Shown here: piece by piece, positions 23,028 through 32,840 of the stretch
How the letters are laid out: each line of letters begins with the position of its first letter
How positions within the stretch are numbered: the stretch's first letter is position 1
Assembly: GCA_028571685.1 (NCBI GenBank)
Contig: CM053143.1
Location: 150,964,329-151,028,328, forward strand
DNA from: Heterohyrax brucei
Lineage: Eukaryota; Chordata; Mammalia; Hyracoidea; Procaviidae
Reading direction: 5' to 3'
Length of the DNA: 64,000 nucleotides
Translations under genes and position numbers: made by a program
The notes under the pieces: generated by a model
Told to the model about the DNA's origin: nothing
The model's input: the letters and a program-made list of their open reading frames with translations, nothing else
Database searches by the model: none

Positions 23028-23196
23028 GGAAACCCTAGTCACACTGTGGTTAAGTGCTACAGCAGCTAACCAAAAGGTTGGCAGTTCAAATCTACCAGGT
23101 ACTCCTTGGAAACTCTATGGGGCACTTCTGCTGTGTCCTATAGGGTCACTATGAATCAAAATCAACTAGAAGGCAGTGGTTTTTGTTGTTGTTGTT
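23028..23196 (+). mobile_element. AfroSINE, second of a tandem pair
   Basis: GGAAACCCTAGTCACACTGT, AACCAAAAGGTTGGCAGTTC, CTTGGAAACTCTATGGGGC, then a GTTGTTGTTG tail. Its left target copy (23016-23027) and right target copy (23197-23208) match that of the preceding SINE (22834-22845). Confidence 0.95.
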
Positions 23197-23810
23197 TATA
23201 TATCTGTACCATATTTTGTTTAGTAGTTCATATACTGATGAACATGTGGGTTGTTTCTACCTTCCAGCTAATGTGAATAATGTTTCTATGAAAACTGGTG
23301 CCTAAGTTTCTGTTTGAGTGCCTGTTTTCAATATCTAAGAATGGAATCACTGGGTTATATGGTAATTCTATGCTTAACTTTTTAAAAAGCCACCAAACTA
23401 GTTTCCAGTTTCTACAGTGGCTGCACCATTTTACATTGCAACTAGCAGTGTACAAGAGTTCCAATTTATCCACATCCTCACCAACACTTATTTTTTGTAT
23501 TTTGCTTTTATAATGGCCATCCTAGTCAATGTGAAGTGGTATCTCATTGTGTAGTTCATCCTTTTAGTCTTATTCTTTTATAGCTTTGTCTAACAAGAAA
23601 GTTCATTTAATTATAATATTGGAAATATTATTTTTAGCCATAAATTTTTCACAAATTTTGTTCTCACAAAATTAAAAAGCAGAGTGAAAAGACCAATGGC
23701 AAACTAAAAATATCGACAAAAATACCATCAAGAGTCATTTCCAAATAACTGTTATGTATCTAGTTTTCCAGTCCATAAGGCAGACACAATGGTACCACTA
23801 CTAGTAATAG

Positions 23811-24012
23811 GGAGTCCCAGAGAGGCACAAATAGCTTAGTGCTCAACTACTAACCAAAAGGCTGGTGGTTCAAACCCACCCAGCAATGCCCGGAAAGACA
23901 GATCTGGCCATTGGCTTTCGAAAGTTCACAGCCTTAAAATCCTTGTGCAGTTCTACTCTGCACACATAGGGCTGCCATCAGTCTAAATCAACTCAACAGC
24001 AACTAACAACAG
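23811..24012 (+). mobile_element. AfroSINE with RTE-like tail
   Basis: GGGAGTCCCAGAGAGGCACA, CTACTAACCAAAAGGCTGG, GGTTCAAACCCACCCAGC, and the tail AACTCAACAGCAACTAACAA. Confidence 0.88.
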
Positions 24013-24044
24013 AGACAGACACTAATGATACGGATTATTGTACT

Positions 24045-24427
24045 ACCATCCACCAACCGCCTGTCCACTAGCCATACTGTGGTGGCTTGTGTGTTGCTAT
24101 GATACTGGAAGCTCTGCCACTATTGCTCCAAACACCAGCAGGGTGGGCCGCAGTGGACAGATTTTAGAGGAGCTTCCACACTAAGGCTGAGATGGAAGAC
24201 AGACCCGGCAATCTATTTTTGAAAATAAGCCCATGAAAACCTACAGATCACAAAAGAATAGTGTCCTAGAGAGTGCTGAGAGAGGAGTCCCCTAGATGAG
24301 AAGGCACTATGCAAAAGCGACAACAGTGGGCTCAAACACAGCAATGATGATGAAGACGGTGCAGAGATGACATTTGTTTCTACTGTACAGGGGCTGCAAT
24401 GAGTCACAGCCGACTGCAACAACTAAC
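24045..24427 (+). mobile_element. Internally deleted RTE (non-autonomous), copy 1
   Basis: Starts with the RTE 5' UTR block (CATACTGTGGTGGCTTGTGT, GATACTGGAAGCTCTGCCAC, GAGGAGCTTCCACACTAAG). Near 24300-24330 it jumps straight to the RTE 3' end (AGTGGGCTCAAACACAGCAA, GGTGCAGAGATGACATTTG, CAACAACTAAC). The whole coding region is missing. The copy at 25945-26335 has the same arrangement. Confidence 0.82.
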
Positions 24428-24667
24428 CACATGCATCACTGTAATCTTGATTACTAATAGACTATTTTCTTGGTTTGTATTTTAAAATCATAAGTAATAG
24501 TCAAAAGAAGAAAAAGTAGAAAACATTATTACACTGAGACTGCAACAACTAACCACATGCATCACTGTAATCTTGATTACTAATACACTATTTTCTCGGT
24601 TTGTATTTTAAAATCATAAGTAATAGTTAGTCAAAAGAAGAAAAAGTAGAAAACATTATTACACTGA
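24412..24667. repeat. 126/130-bp tandem duplication
   Basis: Unit 1 is 24412-24537 and unit 2 is 24538-24667. Both start GACTGCAACAACTAACCACA and end ATTATTACACTGA. They differ by two substitutions (TAGAC/TACAC and CTTGG/CTCGG) and a 4-bp insertion in unit 2. The left end includes the last bases of the RTE derivative. Confidence 0.97.
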
Positions 24668-24779
24668 GAATCAAAAGACAAGTGTGGGGTCCAGCTCAGC
24701 AAATCTGCTCACCTAAGACAGCGATAGGACTTCTCGAGTCTCAACTTCCCCTCACGTAGTCTCAGTTCACACTCTGGCT

Positions 24780-24975
24780 CTACTCTAAGGACTTTATGTA
24801 GATTAGTTGATCCAATCCTACGAGGTTGGGTGCCACAAGCACCACTTTACAACAAAGAACCAAGTCACAGAGTAGTTAACTAAGGTAACTAGAGTCTCAT
24901 AGCTGGTGGTGGAGCCAAGATTCAATCCCACGTATAGGGTACCAGAGTATCAACAGTGTTTAACCACTGCAGCAC
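24780..24975 (-). mobile_element. MIR relic
   Basis: Reverse MIR words: CTTTATGTAGATTAGTTGATC, CAAAGAACCAAGTCACAGAG, GGTGGTGGAGCCAAGATTCAA and a TTTAACCACTGC end, corresponding to the MIR head. Confidence 0.72.
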
Positions 24976-25744
24976 AGTAGGTGAAGATACCATTCCTGGA
25001 CTAGCTCCAGTGATGTCCAAGGTTACTGTTAGCTCCAAAGATTCAGGACAAAGTACAAATGCTATAAAAATATACGCACATTAATCCTGTTACTTCAGTA
25101 AACCTTAACTACAGATTTTGAAATAAAAACTCCCACAATTATAAACTAGTAAGAATAAATTTGAATTGGCCCATGTGCAGTAAAATGTGCTGTCTCCAGC
25201 ATTTTGCAATAAGAAATCTCCGTCATCTAGCACTTGGCAGCTACTAGGTAACACCTGCCATCAAATCTTCCCAGGCCAAAGTCATCTCTTCCATGCTCCA
25301 CAGTGCAGACCTCAGAGATTTCAAGGGAGGACCTGCCAAACCCTGAGCATGTCTCAAGACCCTCCCAAAGCTGAAGTTGGCCCTGCCTTCAGGGTTTCCT
25401 ACAACTCACTCCATGGGGAGGAGGAACCAGGTTAAGTAAACTCGAGGCGTGGTACATACTGAGGAGCCCTATCTCCAACTCATCCATCAAATAACTAAAT
25501 TCCAGCCAACTCCCTAAGTAAAGCTGGCAAATAACAGAACATAATCAACCCATCTGGTAATCTCAAGAGGCAAAAGTAGATTCCTACATCATCTTGTTTG
25601 GTCCCACACCCTAACTCCAAAACATGGCTCTGGTAGATCTTTTATTCTGAAATTTTTACAAAGATGATATGAGAACTCAGTTTCTTCTACTTCAACTAAC
25701 AGACTTGCAAAAGTGGAAAGAAGAGGCATTTTTTAAAGCCCTAC
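24976..25744. other. No confident feature
   Basis: Unique-looking sequence with a locally GC-richer part (about 25180-25440) that holds an 82-codon ORF (25187-25435). The ORF product has no recognisable domain and there is no convincing splice or promoter context. Confidence 0.4.
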
Positions 25745-25757
25745 TATTATTACAACT
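25745..25757 (+). repeat. Target-site duplication, left copy
   Basis: TATTATTACAACT, repeated exactly at 25919-25931. Confidence 0.94.
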
Positions 25758-25918
25758 GGAAACCCTGGTGGCATAGTGAGTTAAGTGCTGCGTCTGCTAA
25801 CCAAAAAGCTGACAGCTCAAACCCACCAGGTGTTCCTTGGAAGCTCTGTGGGTCAGTTCTACTCTGATGTCTAGGGTCACTATGCGTCGGCCCCAACCCG
25901 ACAGCAGTGTTTTTGGGG
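25758..25918 (+). mobile_element. AfroSINE with 13-bp target-site duplication
   Basis: Near-consensus copy: GGAAACCCTGGTGGCATAGT, GCTAACCAAAAAGCTGACAG, CTTGGAAGCTCTGTGGGTC and a GTTTTTGGGG tail. Perfect direct repeats on both sides fix the boundaries. Confidence 0.96.
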
Positions 25919-25931
25919 TATTATTACAACT
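25919..25931 (+). repeat. Target-site duplication, right copy
   Basis: TATTATTACAACT; identical to 25745-25757. Confidence 0.94.
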
Positions 25932-25944
25932 TAATATTACTCTT

Positions 25945-26335
25945 TACCACCCAACTGTCTGTTTGCTGTACTGTGGTGTCTTTCATGTTGCTATGATGCT
26001 GGAAGCCTGGCCAGCCCTGTTTCTCATACCAGGAGGGTCACCCATGATAGACAGGTTTCAGCAGAGTATCCAGACTACGAATAGGAAGAAAGCCCTGGCA
26101 ACTCATTCCTGAAAATCAGCCAATGAAAACCCTGTGGATCACAAGAGAATACTGAGGAGTATAGTGCTGGAAGATGAATGCCCCAGGTTGGGATGCACTC
26201 AAAATCTACAGTGGGTGCCACAGTGGAACTAAGCATACCTACAATTGTGAAGGTGGTACAAGACCAGGCAACATGTCATTCTGTCATGTGTGCGGTCACC
26301 ACGAAATGTAGCCAACAAGACAGCAACTAATAACA
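25945..26335 (+). mobile_element. Internally deleted RTE (non-autonomous), copy 2
   Basis: RTE 5' UTR blocks (GCTGTACTGTGGTGTCTTTC, GATGCTGGAAGCCTGGCCAG, GATAGACAGGTTTCAGCAG, AAAATCAGCCAATGAAAACC) run to GGGATGCACTCAAAATCTAC at about 26190-26215. The RTE 3' end follows directly (GGTGGTACAAGACCAGGCAA, CATGTGTGCGGTCACC, CAGCAACTAATAACA). The join falls in the same place as in copy 1. Confidence 0.82.
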
Positions 26336-26464
26336 GCCACGTCCTGACACGCCAAAGTACCATTCTGGGAATCCCTGCTTGCTTTCTCAGTTAATCCCAG
26401 CCACCCAGCCACCCTGCCACCATTACACACAGGAAAACAGAAGCCCCCAGGTCTACATGGCAGT

Positions 26465-26625
26465 CCCTTCCATAACTTGTCCTCATTCAGGGCTCAGCTG
26501 ACATATAAGCCCCGTAGAAAAGAATGCTTCCTCAACCACCCAATTAAAAGCGGTAAATACTACTTTCCAGCCCCCTCATCATAACATCTAGCTTTGTTTT
26601 ATTCATAGTACTTATTTCTAAGGGA
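26465..26625 (+). mobile_element. L2 LINE fragment
   Basis: The words GGCTCAGCTGACATATAAGC, CTTCCTCAACCACCCAATTA and TTGTTTTATTCATAGTACTTA follow the order of the L2 3' region. Heavily diverged. Confidence 0.6.
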
Positions 26626-27621
26626 GGAAAGAGGAGGGGTGGGCAGAAGAGGGCAGGTGAGGGCAGGGTTGAGTGGTTCAGATCTTCTCATAAGTATTAG
26701 AAGGAAGGAGGCTTATTTTACGAGTTAGAAAAAAAAATTCTGACTTAGAAATGTGGACAGACTCTGAAACATATTGTCGAAGGTTATGAAATAACTTGAA
26801 ATTAAGAAGTAAAACAAGTGTTATACTGTTATACCTTTCTGAAAGAATTTCAGTGCAATCTTTTGCAGAATGTGGTGGAGTTAAAATTCCAGTACCAATC
26901 TCCTGTCAGATACCTTTGTTTTATCACCGCCAGCATCAAAAGCTCTAGAAATCAAAGTACATGTTTGTTCTCTGACTGGAATCCCTTTGCTAGCTGATCT
27001 TCATTACTGTCCCCTCCCCAGTACGTACGTACACACACACACACACACACACTCACCCATGAGCCCTTTGAAAGTCTGCGTGAACAGAGGTCATGGGCAC
27101 AAGCCGCATTTCTAAAATCGGAGTTTGGCTGCCTGACCACACACACTGGGCTTGGTATTCAGCAAACATTCTGGGCCAGAGAGGGAAAATTCTGTGATAA
27201 CAAAGATTTCTGAGGCAAAAATGCAAGTTAGGGTCCCTCAGCCACAAGGTTCAGGTGCCCCACCTTTAGGAAGACCCACCAGACTGCAGCAACCATTCCC
27301 TCAGCACAGCTCTTTGCTGTGTGCTAAAAGCGTGGCAACTTCACTGGCACATAACCCCTGTGTGATGGCCTCCTACAGTGCACGAGGACTTTTTTTCTAG
27401 TTTTCCATATAGGTTGACCAGAAGATTCCTGTGCTAGCTACTTAAATAGCTGCTCACCCAGGCTGAATACCTCCCTATACCAACTGAAAGGAGGAGACAG
27501 CAGAATTAAATTTTACAACTTCCATACAATCTGACACAAGTCATTTAATAAACTAATTTTTTTTTAAGTCTGAGGGTTTCTTCTATAATGGAAAGAGGAA
27601 TTTTCGGGCTATAGTCCTTTG
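26626..27621. other. Repeat-poor stretch with G-rich start
   Basis: Begins with a G/A-rich tract (about 26622-26675, GAGGAGGGGTGGGCAGAAGA). An AC microsatellite lies at 27021-27052. Overlapping ORFs on both strands around 26950-27400 give no recognisable protein. I see no exon with good splice sites. Confidence 0.4.
27021..27052. repeat. (GTAC)n/(AC)n microsatellite
   Basis: GTACGTACGT, then about ten AC dinucleotides. Confidence 0.95.
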
Positions 27622-27700
27622 AGGGAGCCCTGGAGCAGTGGTTAAGAGCTCGGCTGCCAACCAAAAAGTTGGCAGTTTAAATCCACTAGCAGCAGTCACT
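27622..27700 (+). mobile_element. AfroSINE 5' half
   Basis: GGGAGCCCTGGAGCAGTGGT, TAAGAGCTCGGCTGCCAACC, AAAGTTGGCAGTTTAAATCC. Truncated after the B-box region. Confidence 0.85.
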
Positions 27701-27732
27701 GAGAACTGATGCTAAATCATTTGCTGGCAGTC

Positions 27733-28169
27733 TTAGTTTCCTTGTACTGCTGAGACACAAATACCACAATTAGATGGCTTTAAAGAAAAGAGATTTATTT
27801 TCTCACAGCTCAGGAGGCTAAAAGTCCCAAGTTAGGGGCTGACTCTAGGAGAGCCTCTCTCTTTGGGCTCTAGGGGAAGATCCTTGTCTCTTTCAGCTTC
27901 TATAGTCCCAGGGTTCCTCAGTTCCATGGCAATCTCAAAGCATTTCTCTTCTCCAGCTGTGTTTCCTTGTCTCTATGTCTACAATGCCCCTTATAATGGA
28001 AGTGGCTAAGTTTAGGACTGAAGCTACACTGATTAGGTCTTGTTAACCTAACAAGGAAAACCTTATTATCAAAGAGACTTATACTCACAGGTATAAGGAT
28101 TGGGATTCCAACACACATTTAGGTGGGATGGAGTGGGGGGGGGCATGGTTGTACAATTTAATCCATCAC
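27733..28169 (-). mobile_element. MaLR-like (MLT1-type) solo LTR
   Basis: The minus strand starts GTGATGGATTAAATTGTAC, continues with a C-run (poly-G at 28135-28143 on the plus strand) and a TTGGAATCCCAATCC block, and ends near AACTAAGA. On the plus strand the end reads TAGTTTCCTTGTACTGCTG, AGAGATTTATTTTCTCAC and AGCTCAGGAGGCTAAAAGTC, the reversed 3' end of MLT1-like LTRs. No internal retroviral region is attached. Confidence 0.78.
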
Positions 28170-28999
28170 CCTTGGCTACAATTTCATTCACCCTCACAAA
28201 TACGGCAAATGGTCAAGGGAACTGCTAAGATCCAGGAAATCTATGAAGAAGGATGGACAAGGGAAGGAAAGAAGAAATATTAGGCATCATTTATTCTAAG
28301 AGCATTAGTTTTTAACTCAAGAATCAGGCAACTTGCGCTGCCAGAATGATAAAGAATTAATATTTTAGTTACATTAACATTTATCTTCTTGTCTACTTTT
28401 TATAAGGCTTTTTCCCAGAATGAAGCTATAATTTACTGCATTATTTTATTAATTATAAAAATAATTCATGCTCATTGTAAAGATAAATAAAACATTGAAA
28501 CCAAACAGAAAAGCACCAGTAGACAAAAGCTCCCCCACAAAGTCAGTTTCCAGAAACCACTGTTATTAATTCTCGGACAGATAACCTATCAGGATTGCTT
28601 TTTCTGTGCATAATAAATGAATGATATGCTCTAATATATTGCTCTTCAACTTGCTTTTCATCAATGTCCAAAATGTTGCATACCTCACTCCACACCAGTC
28701 AGAGCTCTACAGCATCTATAAAATTAGGATAATAATAGCATCTAGATTCCATAGGGATTTTGTAAGGATTAAACTAAGTATTTGTAAAATGCCTAGATAA
28801 GGCCTGGAACAAAATAAAAAGTTCAGTAGATATTATCATCTGCTGCTCAGTACTACACAGTATCAGTGTAACATCAGTTACTTAATAAGTACTCTAGTGA
28901 TAGAAATTTCAGTTATGTCATAATTTTATAATTGTAAACCATAACACAAAAAATACCATAACTTGGGTTACAATACTATTGATACTATTATACCTGATT
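28170..28999. other. Mostly unannotated, AT-rich
   Basis: Apart from the MIR at 28715-28845, no clear feature. The part around 28440-28660 (AATTCATGCTCATTGTAAAG) vaguely resembles old LINE sequence but cannot be assigned. Confidence 0.4.
28715..28845 (+). mobile_element. MIR relic, 3' half
   Basis: Forward MIR words: TAAAATTAGGATAATAATAG, TTTTGTAAGGATTAAACTAA, TGCCTAGATAAGGCCTGGAA. Confidence 0.7.
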
Positions 29000-29102
29000 T
29001 TATTATTATCTTCTATTGCCTGGCATTTTGAAATTTTACAAAACGAATTCACATATGTTCAGTTGAGCTCACAGTAGTTATTTGTGGGAATAAATCAGGT
29101 GT

Positions 29103-29115
29103 TACATTCATTTTA
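29103..29115 (+). repeat. Target-site duplication, left copy
   Basis: TACATTCATTTTA; exact repeat at 29270-29282. Confidence 0.94.
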
Positions 29116-29269
29116 ACCCATTGCCAGCGAGTTGATTCTAACTCATAGCGACCCTACAGAACAGAGTAGAACTGCCTCACAGAGCTTCCAAGGAGCACCT
29201 GGTGGACTTGAACTGCTAACTTTGGGGTTAGCAACCCTAGTACATAACCACTACGCCACCAGGGTTTCC
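29116..29269 (-). mobile_element. AfroSINE with 13-bp target-site duplication
   Basis: Reverse copy: ACCCATTGCCAGCGAGTTGA, CATAGCGACCCTACAGAACA, GGAGCACCTGGTGGACTTGA, ACCACTACGCCACCAGGGTT. The CpG sites kept (GCGAG, GCGACC, TACGCC) suggest a younger copy. Confidence 0.95.
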
Positions 29270-29282
29270 TACATTCATTTTA
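29270..29282 (+). repeat. Target-site duplication, right copy
   Basis: TACATTCATTTTA; identical to 29103-29115. Confidence 0.94.
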
Positions 29283-30014
29283 GAGACAAGAAAATTGTAG
29301 TCAAAGACTGAGTAAGTTGCCCAAGACCAGTCAGCTGTCAAGTCCAAAGTCATGCCTTAACTCTGGCCATGTAATCATGCCACAAACTTTTACTAAGCCA
29401 ATACTCAGGACCCAAAAATACAGAAAATATCTTGAAAGAACTCACAGCCTGGCAGGTGGGCACTGATACATATTAATGTCATATAGTGTTCCAAGTGGAC
29501 AGGAGCACAAATGGCACTAACAGCTGTGCAGTCAAAGGAAGCAACACCTGCTGAGAATCACAGAGGCACCACAGACCCGGTAACATTTCCAAAATCTGTC
29601 CTCCGGAGCCAAAGACAAATGGATGGGTAAGGGTGAATTTCAGACCTCTTCTGCAGCATGCTTTTTCATAAACTCAATGCATTCAGACCACTTATCCCAG
29701 TAAAGAAATCATATATACATTATCGCCACTAAATTTCTTTTCACGACAGGAAGAAACAAGAGAGGAGATGGAATGTTCATGGAGCACTGCACTATAATAG
29801 GCATTAAGGAAAGTCCTAAACTCCCAATCATATGGCTTCAGGATACACTATTGGCATTCTCTATGTTGCTTTAAAGTACAAAAGGGCAAAAATAAATACA
29901 CTCTGTAACCCTAACATCTATAACAATGCAGACATATCTTTTCAGCATTTTCAAGGAAGACACTACAAATTCAAAAGGCTAAAAGTGGTAAGTGAATTAT
30001 TTATTTACATTATT

Positions 30015-30262
30015 ATTAATAATAGTAGCTACCATTTGTTGAGCACTTAGTACATGTCAAGCTACCCTCCTCACCTGCATCATGTGAATTCATCATTGCA
30101 ACATGTCTATGAAATAGGCATTATGTTATACTATCCCAACTGCATACAAATGAAATTGAAAGACATTAAACAACTAACAAGTGTCAGGGTCAAGACGCCA
30201 AATGAGGTCTGGTTCTAAAGCTCTAAAGCCCATGGTCCTAACCATTCTATGATGCTCCCTCC
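30015..30262 (-). mobile_element. MIR relic, nearly full-length
   Basis: Reverse MIR: ATAATAGTAGCTACCATTTG, TTGAGCACTTAGTACATGTC, CTATGAAATAGGCATTATG, then CATGGTCCTAACCATTCTATG at the head. Confidence 0.82.
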
Positions 30263-30828
30263 TATTATATCAATAATTTTTTTTAGAATTTTGAAGGGTA
30301 ATATGGCCAAAACACTTCTGAAAAGCATAGAACAATTTTATCCTTTATATAGAGAGAACCATTTGCAAGACCTGAGTTGCCTTAAAGCACAAATCAAAAT
30401 ATTTTATCATCATGGCTGATATGTGAATTTGAAACTGGTGCCCTTTATTACATTCCATGTTCCTGAAATTAGACAATCAGGACAAACATCAAACAAAGGC
30501 TTCCGTGACGATTAGGTAACATAGCAACGTGAGGCATAATTCTACATCAGGCTCCAGGTCTGACATAATTTATGTTCATAACAAAAATGGCAATCACCCA
30601 GTATCTGTCAAATGGATTTATGGTCCGGGCTATGGCCAAGTCAAAGCACATTAGACCAGTGTGTCTAAACATCTAACTCTAATCACTACAGTGAGGATCA
30701 AGTCGAGGCATTAGAGGTTTGTGAGTATATTTCACTGAGTGTGGGAAGCTGAGAGGAATACACTTTTTAAGGGGAGAGGTGAAGAAAAAATTACATATAT
30801 GCACACACATAATCAACTTTCAGCAACA
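30263..30828. other. No confident feature
   Basis: Unique-looking AT-rich sequence; no repeat or exon recognised. Confidence 0.45.
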
Positions 30829-31206
30829 TGACGGCAGACAATGAAGTTCGCAAACTCATCCAAGGAAAAGTGCTGCATACCTCATGGCTGAATGTCACTA
30901 CAGTCACCTTCGAGTTACTCCCCTTAGGAAGCTGTGCCCTCACACCAGTGCCTAGTCCATCCTTCAAAGCAATTTTGGAACTCTTGTTCTGGAATGGCCA
31001 TTAGAGCTGTCATTGTATCAGACCTGACAATTAAGTTCGTGAACTCATCCTAGAAAAAAGTGCTTTGAAGGTTGGCTTCAAAGCCACTAGGGTGAGTGCA
31101 CAGCTTCCCAAGGGGAGCACTTCAAAGGTACCTTCGGTGATACTCAGTCATGAGACTGACAGCACTTTTTCCAGGATGAGTTCGCGAACTTAATTGTCCA
31201 TCCTTG
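30829..31206. mobile_element. Compound mariner derivative with three terminal repeats
   Basis: Left terminus CGGCAGACAATGAAGTTCGC. The left arm (to about 31015) is the reversed transposase 3' end. A second terminal-repeat copy (CAGACCTGACAATTAAGTTC) lies at about 31019, directly after TA at 31016-31017. The right arm (about 31060-31206) ends in GAGTTCGCGAACTTAATTGT. It looks like two mariner ends that became neighbours by nested insertion or deletion, not the simple hairpin seen at 19137 and 36101. The only coding part left is transposase C-terminus. Confidence 0.82.
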
Positions 31207-31388
31207 TATATTATTTTTCTCCCCCTCCCTTTTCCGTCCAGCCATATAGAGGGCTCAGCTTATATGTTTCCATGTTGCCAAGCCAAGAAGGTCAGGAGAA
31301 GACAGAGAAGATTCAGTGGGAGTACCCCAATGATGAGGGATTTTTATATTATTCGCGGTCGTATATCACTCATACACATCCTCTTCCC

Positions 31389-31553
31389 GCCCCCATTCTC
31401 CTGGTGGTGTAGTGGGTTACATGCTACCACTGCTAACCACAAGGTTGGCAGTTCAAATCCACCAAGCGCTCCTTGAATACTCTGGAGGTTAGTTCTACTC
31501 TGGCCTCTAGGGTAGCCGGGAGTCGGATCCAACTCGACGGCACTTGGGTGGCA
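31389..31553 (+). mobile_element. AfroSINE
   Basis: TCTCCTGGTGGTGTAGTGGG, GCTAACCACAAGGTTGGCAG, GGGAGTCGGATCCAACTCGA and CGGCACTTGGGTGG. The tail keeps CpGs. Confidence 0.93.
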
Positions 31554-32029
31554 GAGAATTATTTTGGTTCTTTATTCACTCACTCCCAGATATTTGAAGG
31601 AGTTATAATAAATCTGTAATCTGATACTTTCTTGTATAAACATAAGGCGCTGAGGTTTAAACTGAGTATATAACCCTCTAATGATACTTCCCATTCTATC
31701 AGCAAGGAAGAGGGCATGGTCCACCACCCTTTACTATCAGGTCCTGCATCAAATCCTACACTAGCTATTCCTGGTCTATTACTCCTCAGTCATCAATCTC
31801 CTCCCTCTTCAACCATTTCCTTTTCAGAAACCACAGAAACCTTTGCCAAGTCTTTTTCTTGTTTATTTGTTTCTTTCTAACCCACTGATCCTCCTCCAAC
31901 TTGAGGTTAGTTTTTCATTATATGAAACTGATTTGGACATTTCCCGTCTCACAACAAAAATCATAACCATGCTAAGTAAAAGTTGACACCCACGAGGTAT
32001 AAATAGTCTAAGACAGTAATCTCATTTCT
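31554..32029. other. No confident feature
   Basis: Pyrimidine-rich patches (about 31790-31880); no recognised element. Confidence 0.45.
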
Positions 32030-32405
32030 CTTGGTCTTAATGTTCCATCTTTGCTGGCTAAGAACACTGAATACCATGGACTGCCGAAAGAATGAACAAA
32101 TGCATCTTGGGGGAAATATAGCCAGAACACTCCTTGGCATCAAGGACAGTGAGACTTCATCTTGAAGACTTTGGACATGTCATCAGTAGGGGACAATCCC
32201 TGGAGAAGGACACCATACTTGGTAAGGTAGAGGGTCAGCGAAAAGAAGACAACACTCAGGGAGATGGATTGATGCAGAGGCTGCAACAATGAACTCAAAC
32301 ACCACAATAATTGTGAGGATGGTACCGGACAGGGCAGTGTTGCCTCCTGTTACACATAACATTGCTATGAGTCAGAGCCAGCTCAAAAGCACATAACAAC
32401 AACAA
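32030..32405 (+). mobile_element. RTE LINE 3' end
   Basis: Contains TACCATGGACTGCCGAAAGA, ACTTTGGACATGTCATCAGT, CCTGGAGAAGGACACCATAC and GTAGAGGGTCAGCGAAAAGA. The 3' end reads AGCACATAACAACAACAAA, a typical RTE terminus with AAC repeats. It is 5'-truncated. Confidence 0.93.
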
Positions 32406-32654
32406 ATCATACAGGACATCTCCATGGCTTCACAAGACTTAAAGCTATTTGGGAAAATGATAATCTTGGAAGTATTTTACAATATGGGAAAACTCAGCTA
32501 TTTTCTACCAAGTCCACATGCTACATACAACAAACTGGTTCCCTCTAAGGTTTTAGAAGGGAAAGAGGACTCAGTAGAAAACAGTATCATCAGAAAAAGT
32601 TTCTAACATCTTCTAGATCTATATATAACAAAAAAAGAAGGGAAGTTAACATTT

Positions 32655-32840
32655 CTGAAGCAGGTATCCTTTCAGATACCTGGTCTCATTTAATCCTCAG
32701 GGATGGCAGGTAAGTTTATCCTCAAAAATGCCTTTCGGGATAAGTATGTGGACCTCCAAACTTGAGAAGCCCCAGTTCAAGTCACCTACCCAGGTTACAC
32801 AGCTAATAAACCCAGACTTGTGCTGAACCAATCTTTAGGA
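32655..32840 (-). mobile_element. MIR relic
   Basis: GTCTCATTTAATCCTCAGGG, CACCTACCCAGGTTACACAG, CTAATAAACCCAGACTTGTG. Confidence 0.72.

Larger units (their letters stand above)
22320..23560 (-). mobile_element. Old L1 (L1M-like) 3' end, reverse, split by three SINEs
   Basis: The plus strand reads as a classic reversed L1 3' end. The blocks are ACTGTACAATTCAATAGTAT, ATCATCCCATACAGAAACTC, TTTCACTTAGCATATTTTC, GAACATGTGGGTTGTTTC, ATGGAATCACTGGGTTATA and GTGAAGTGGTATCTCATTG. The blocks stay in order across three AfroSINE insertions (22535-22694, 22846-23015, 23028-23196), which shows the L1 was there first. Confidence 0.9.
29000..29345 (-). mobile_element. MIR relic split by a SINE
   Basis: Left part about 29000-29115 and right part about 29283-29345 (TAGAGACAAGAAAATTGTAG, GTTGCCCAAGACCAGTCAGC). 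The AfroSINE at 29116-29269 sits between them. Confidence 0.65.

Noticed and set aside
29832-30050. 72-codon plus-strand ORF at 29832
   Set aside because: AT-rich, overlaps a MIR relic at its 3' end, and has no recognisable product.
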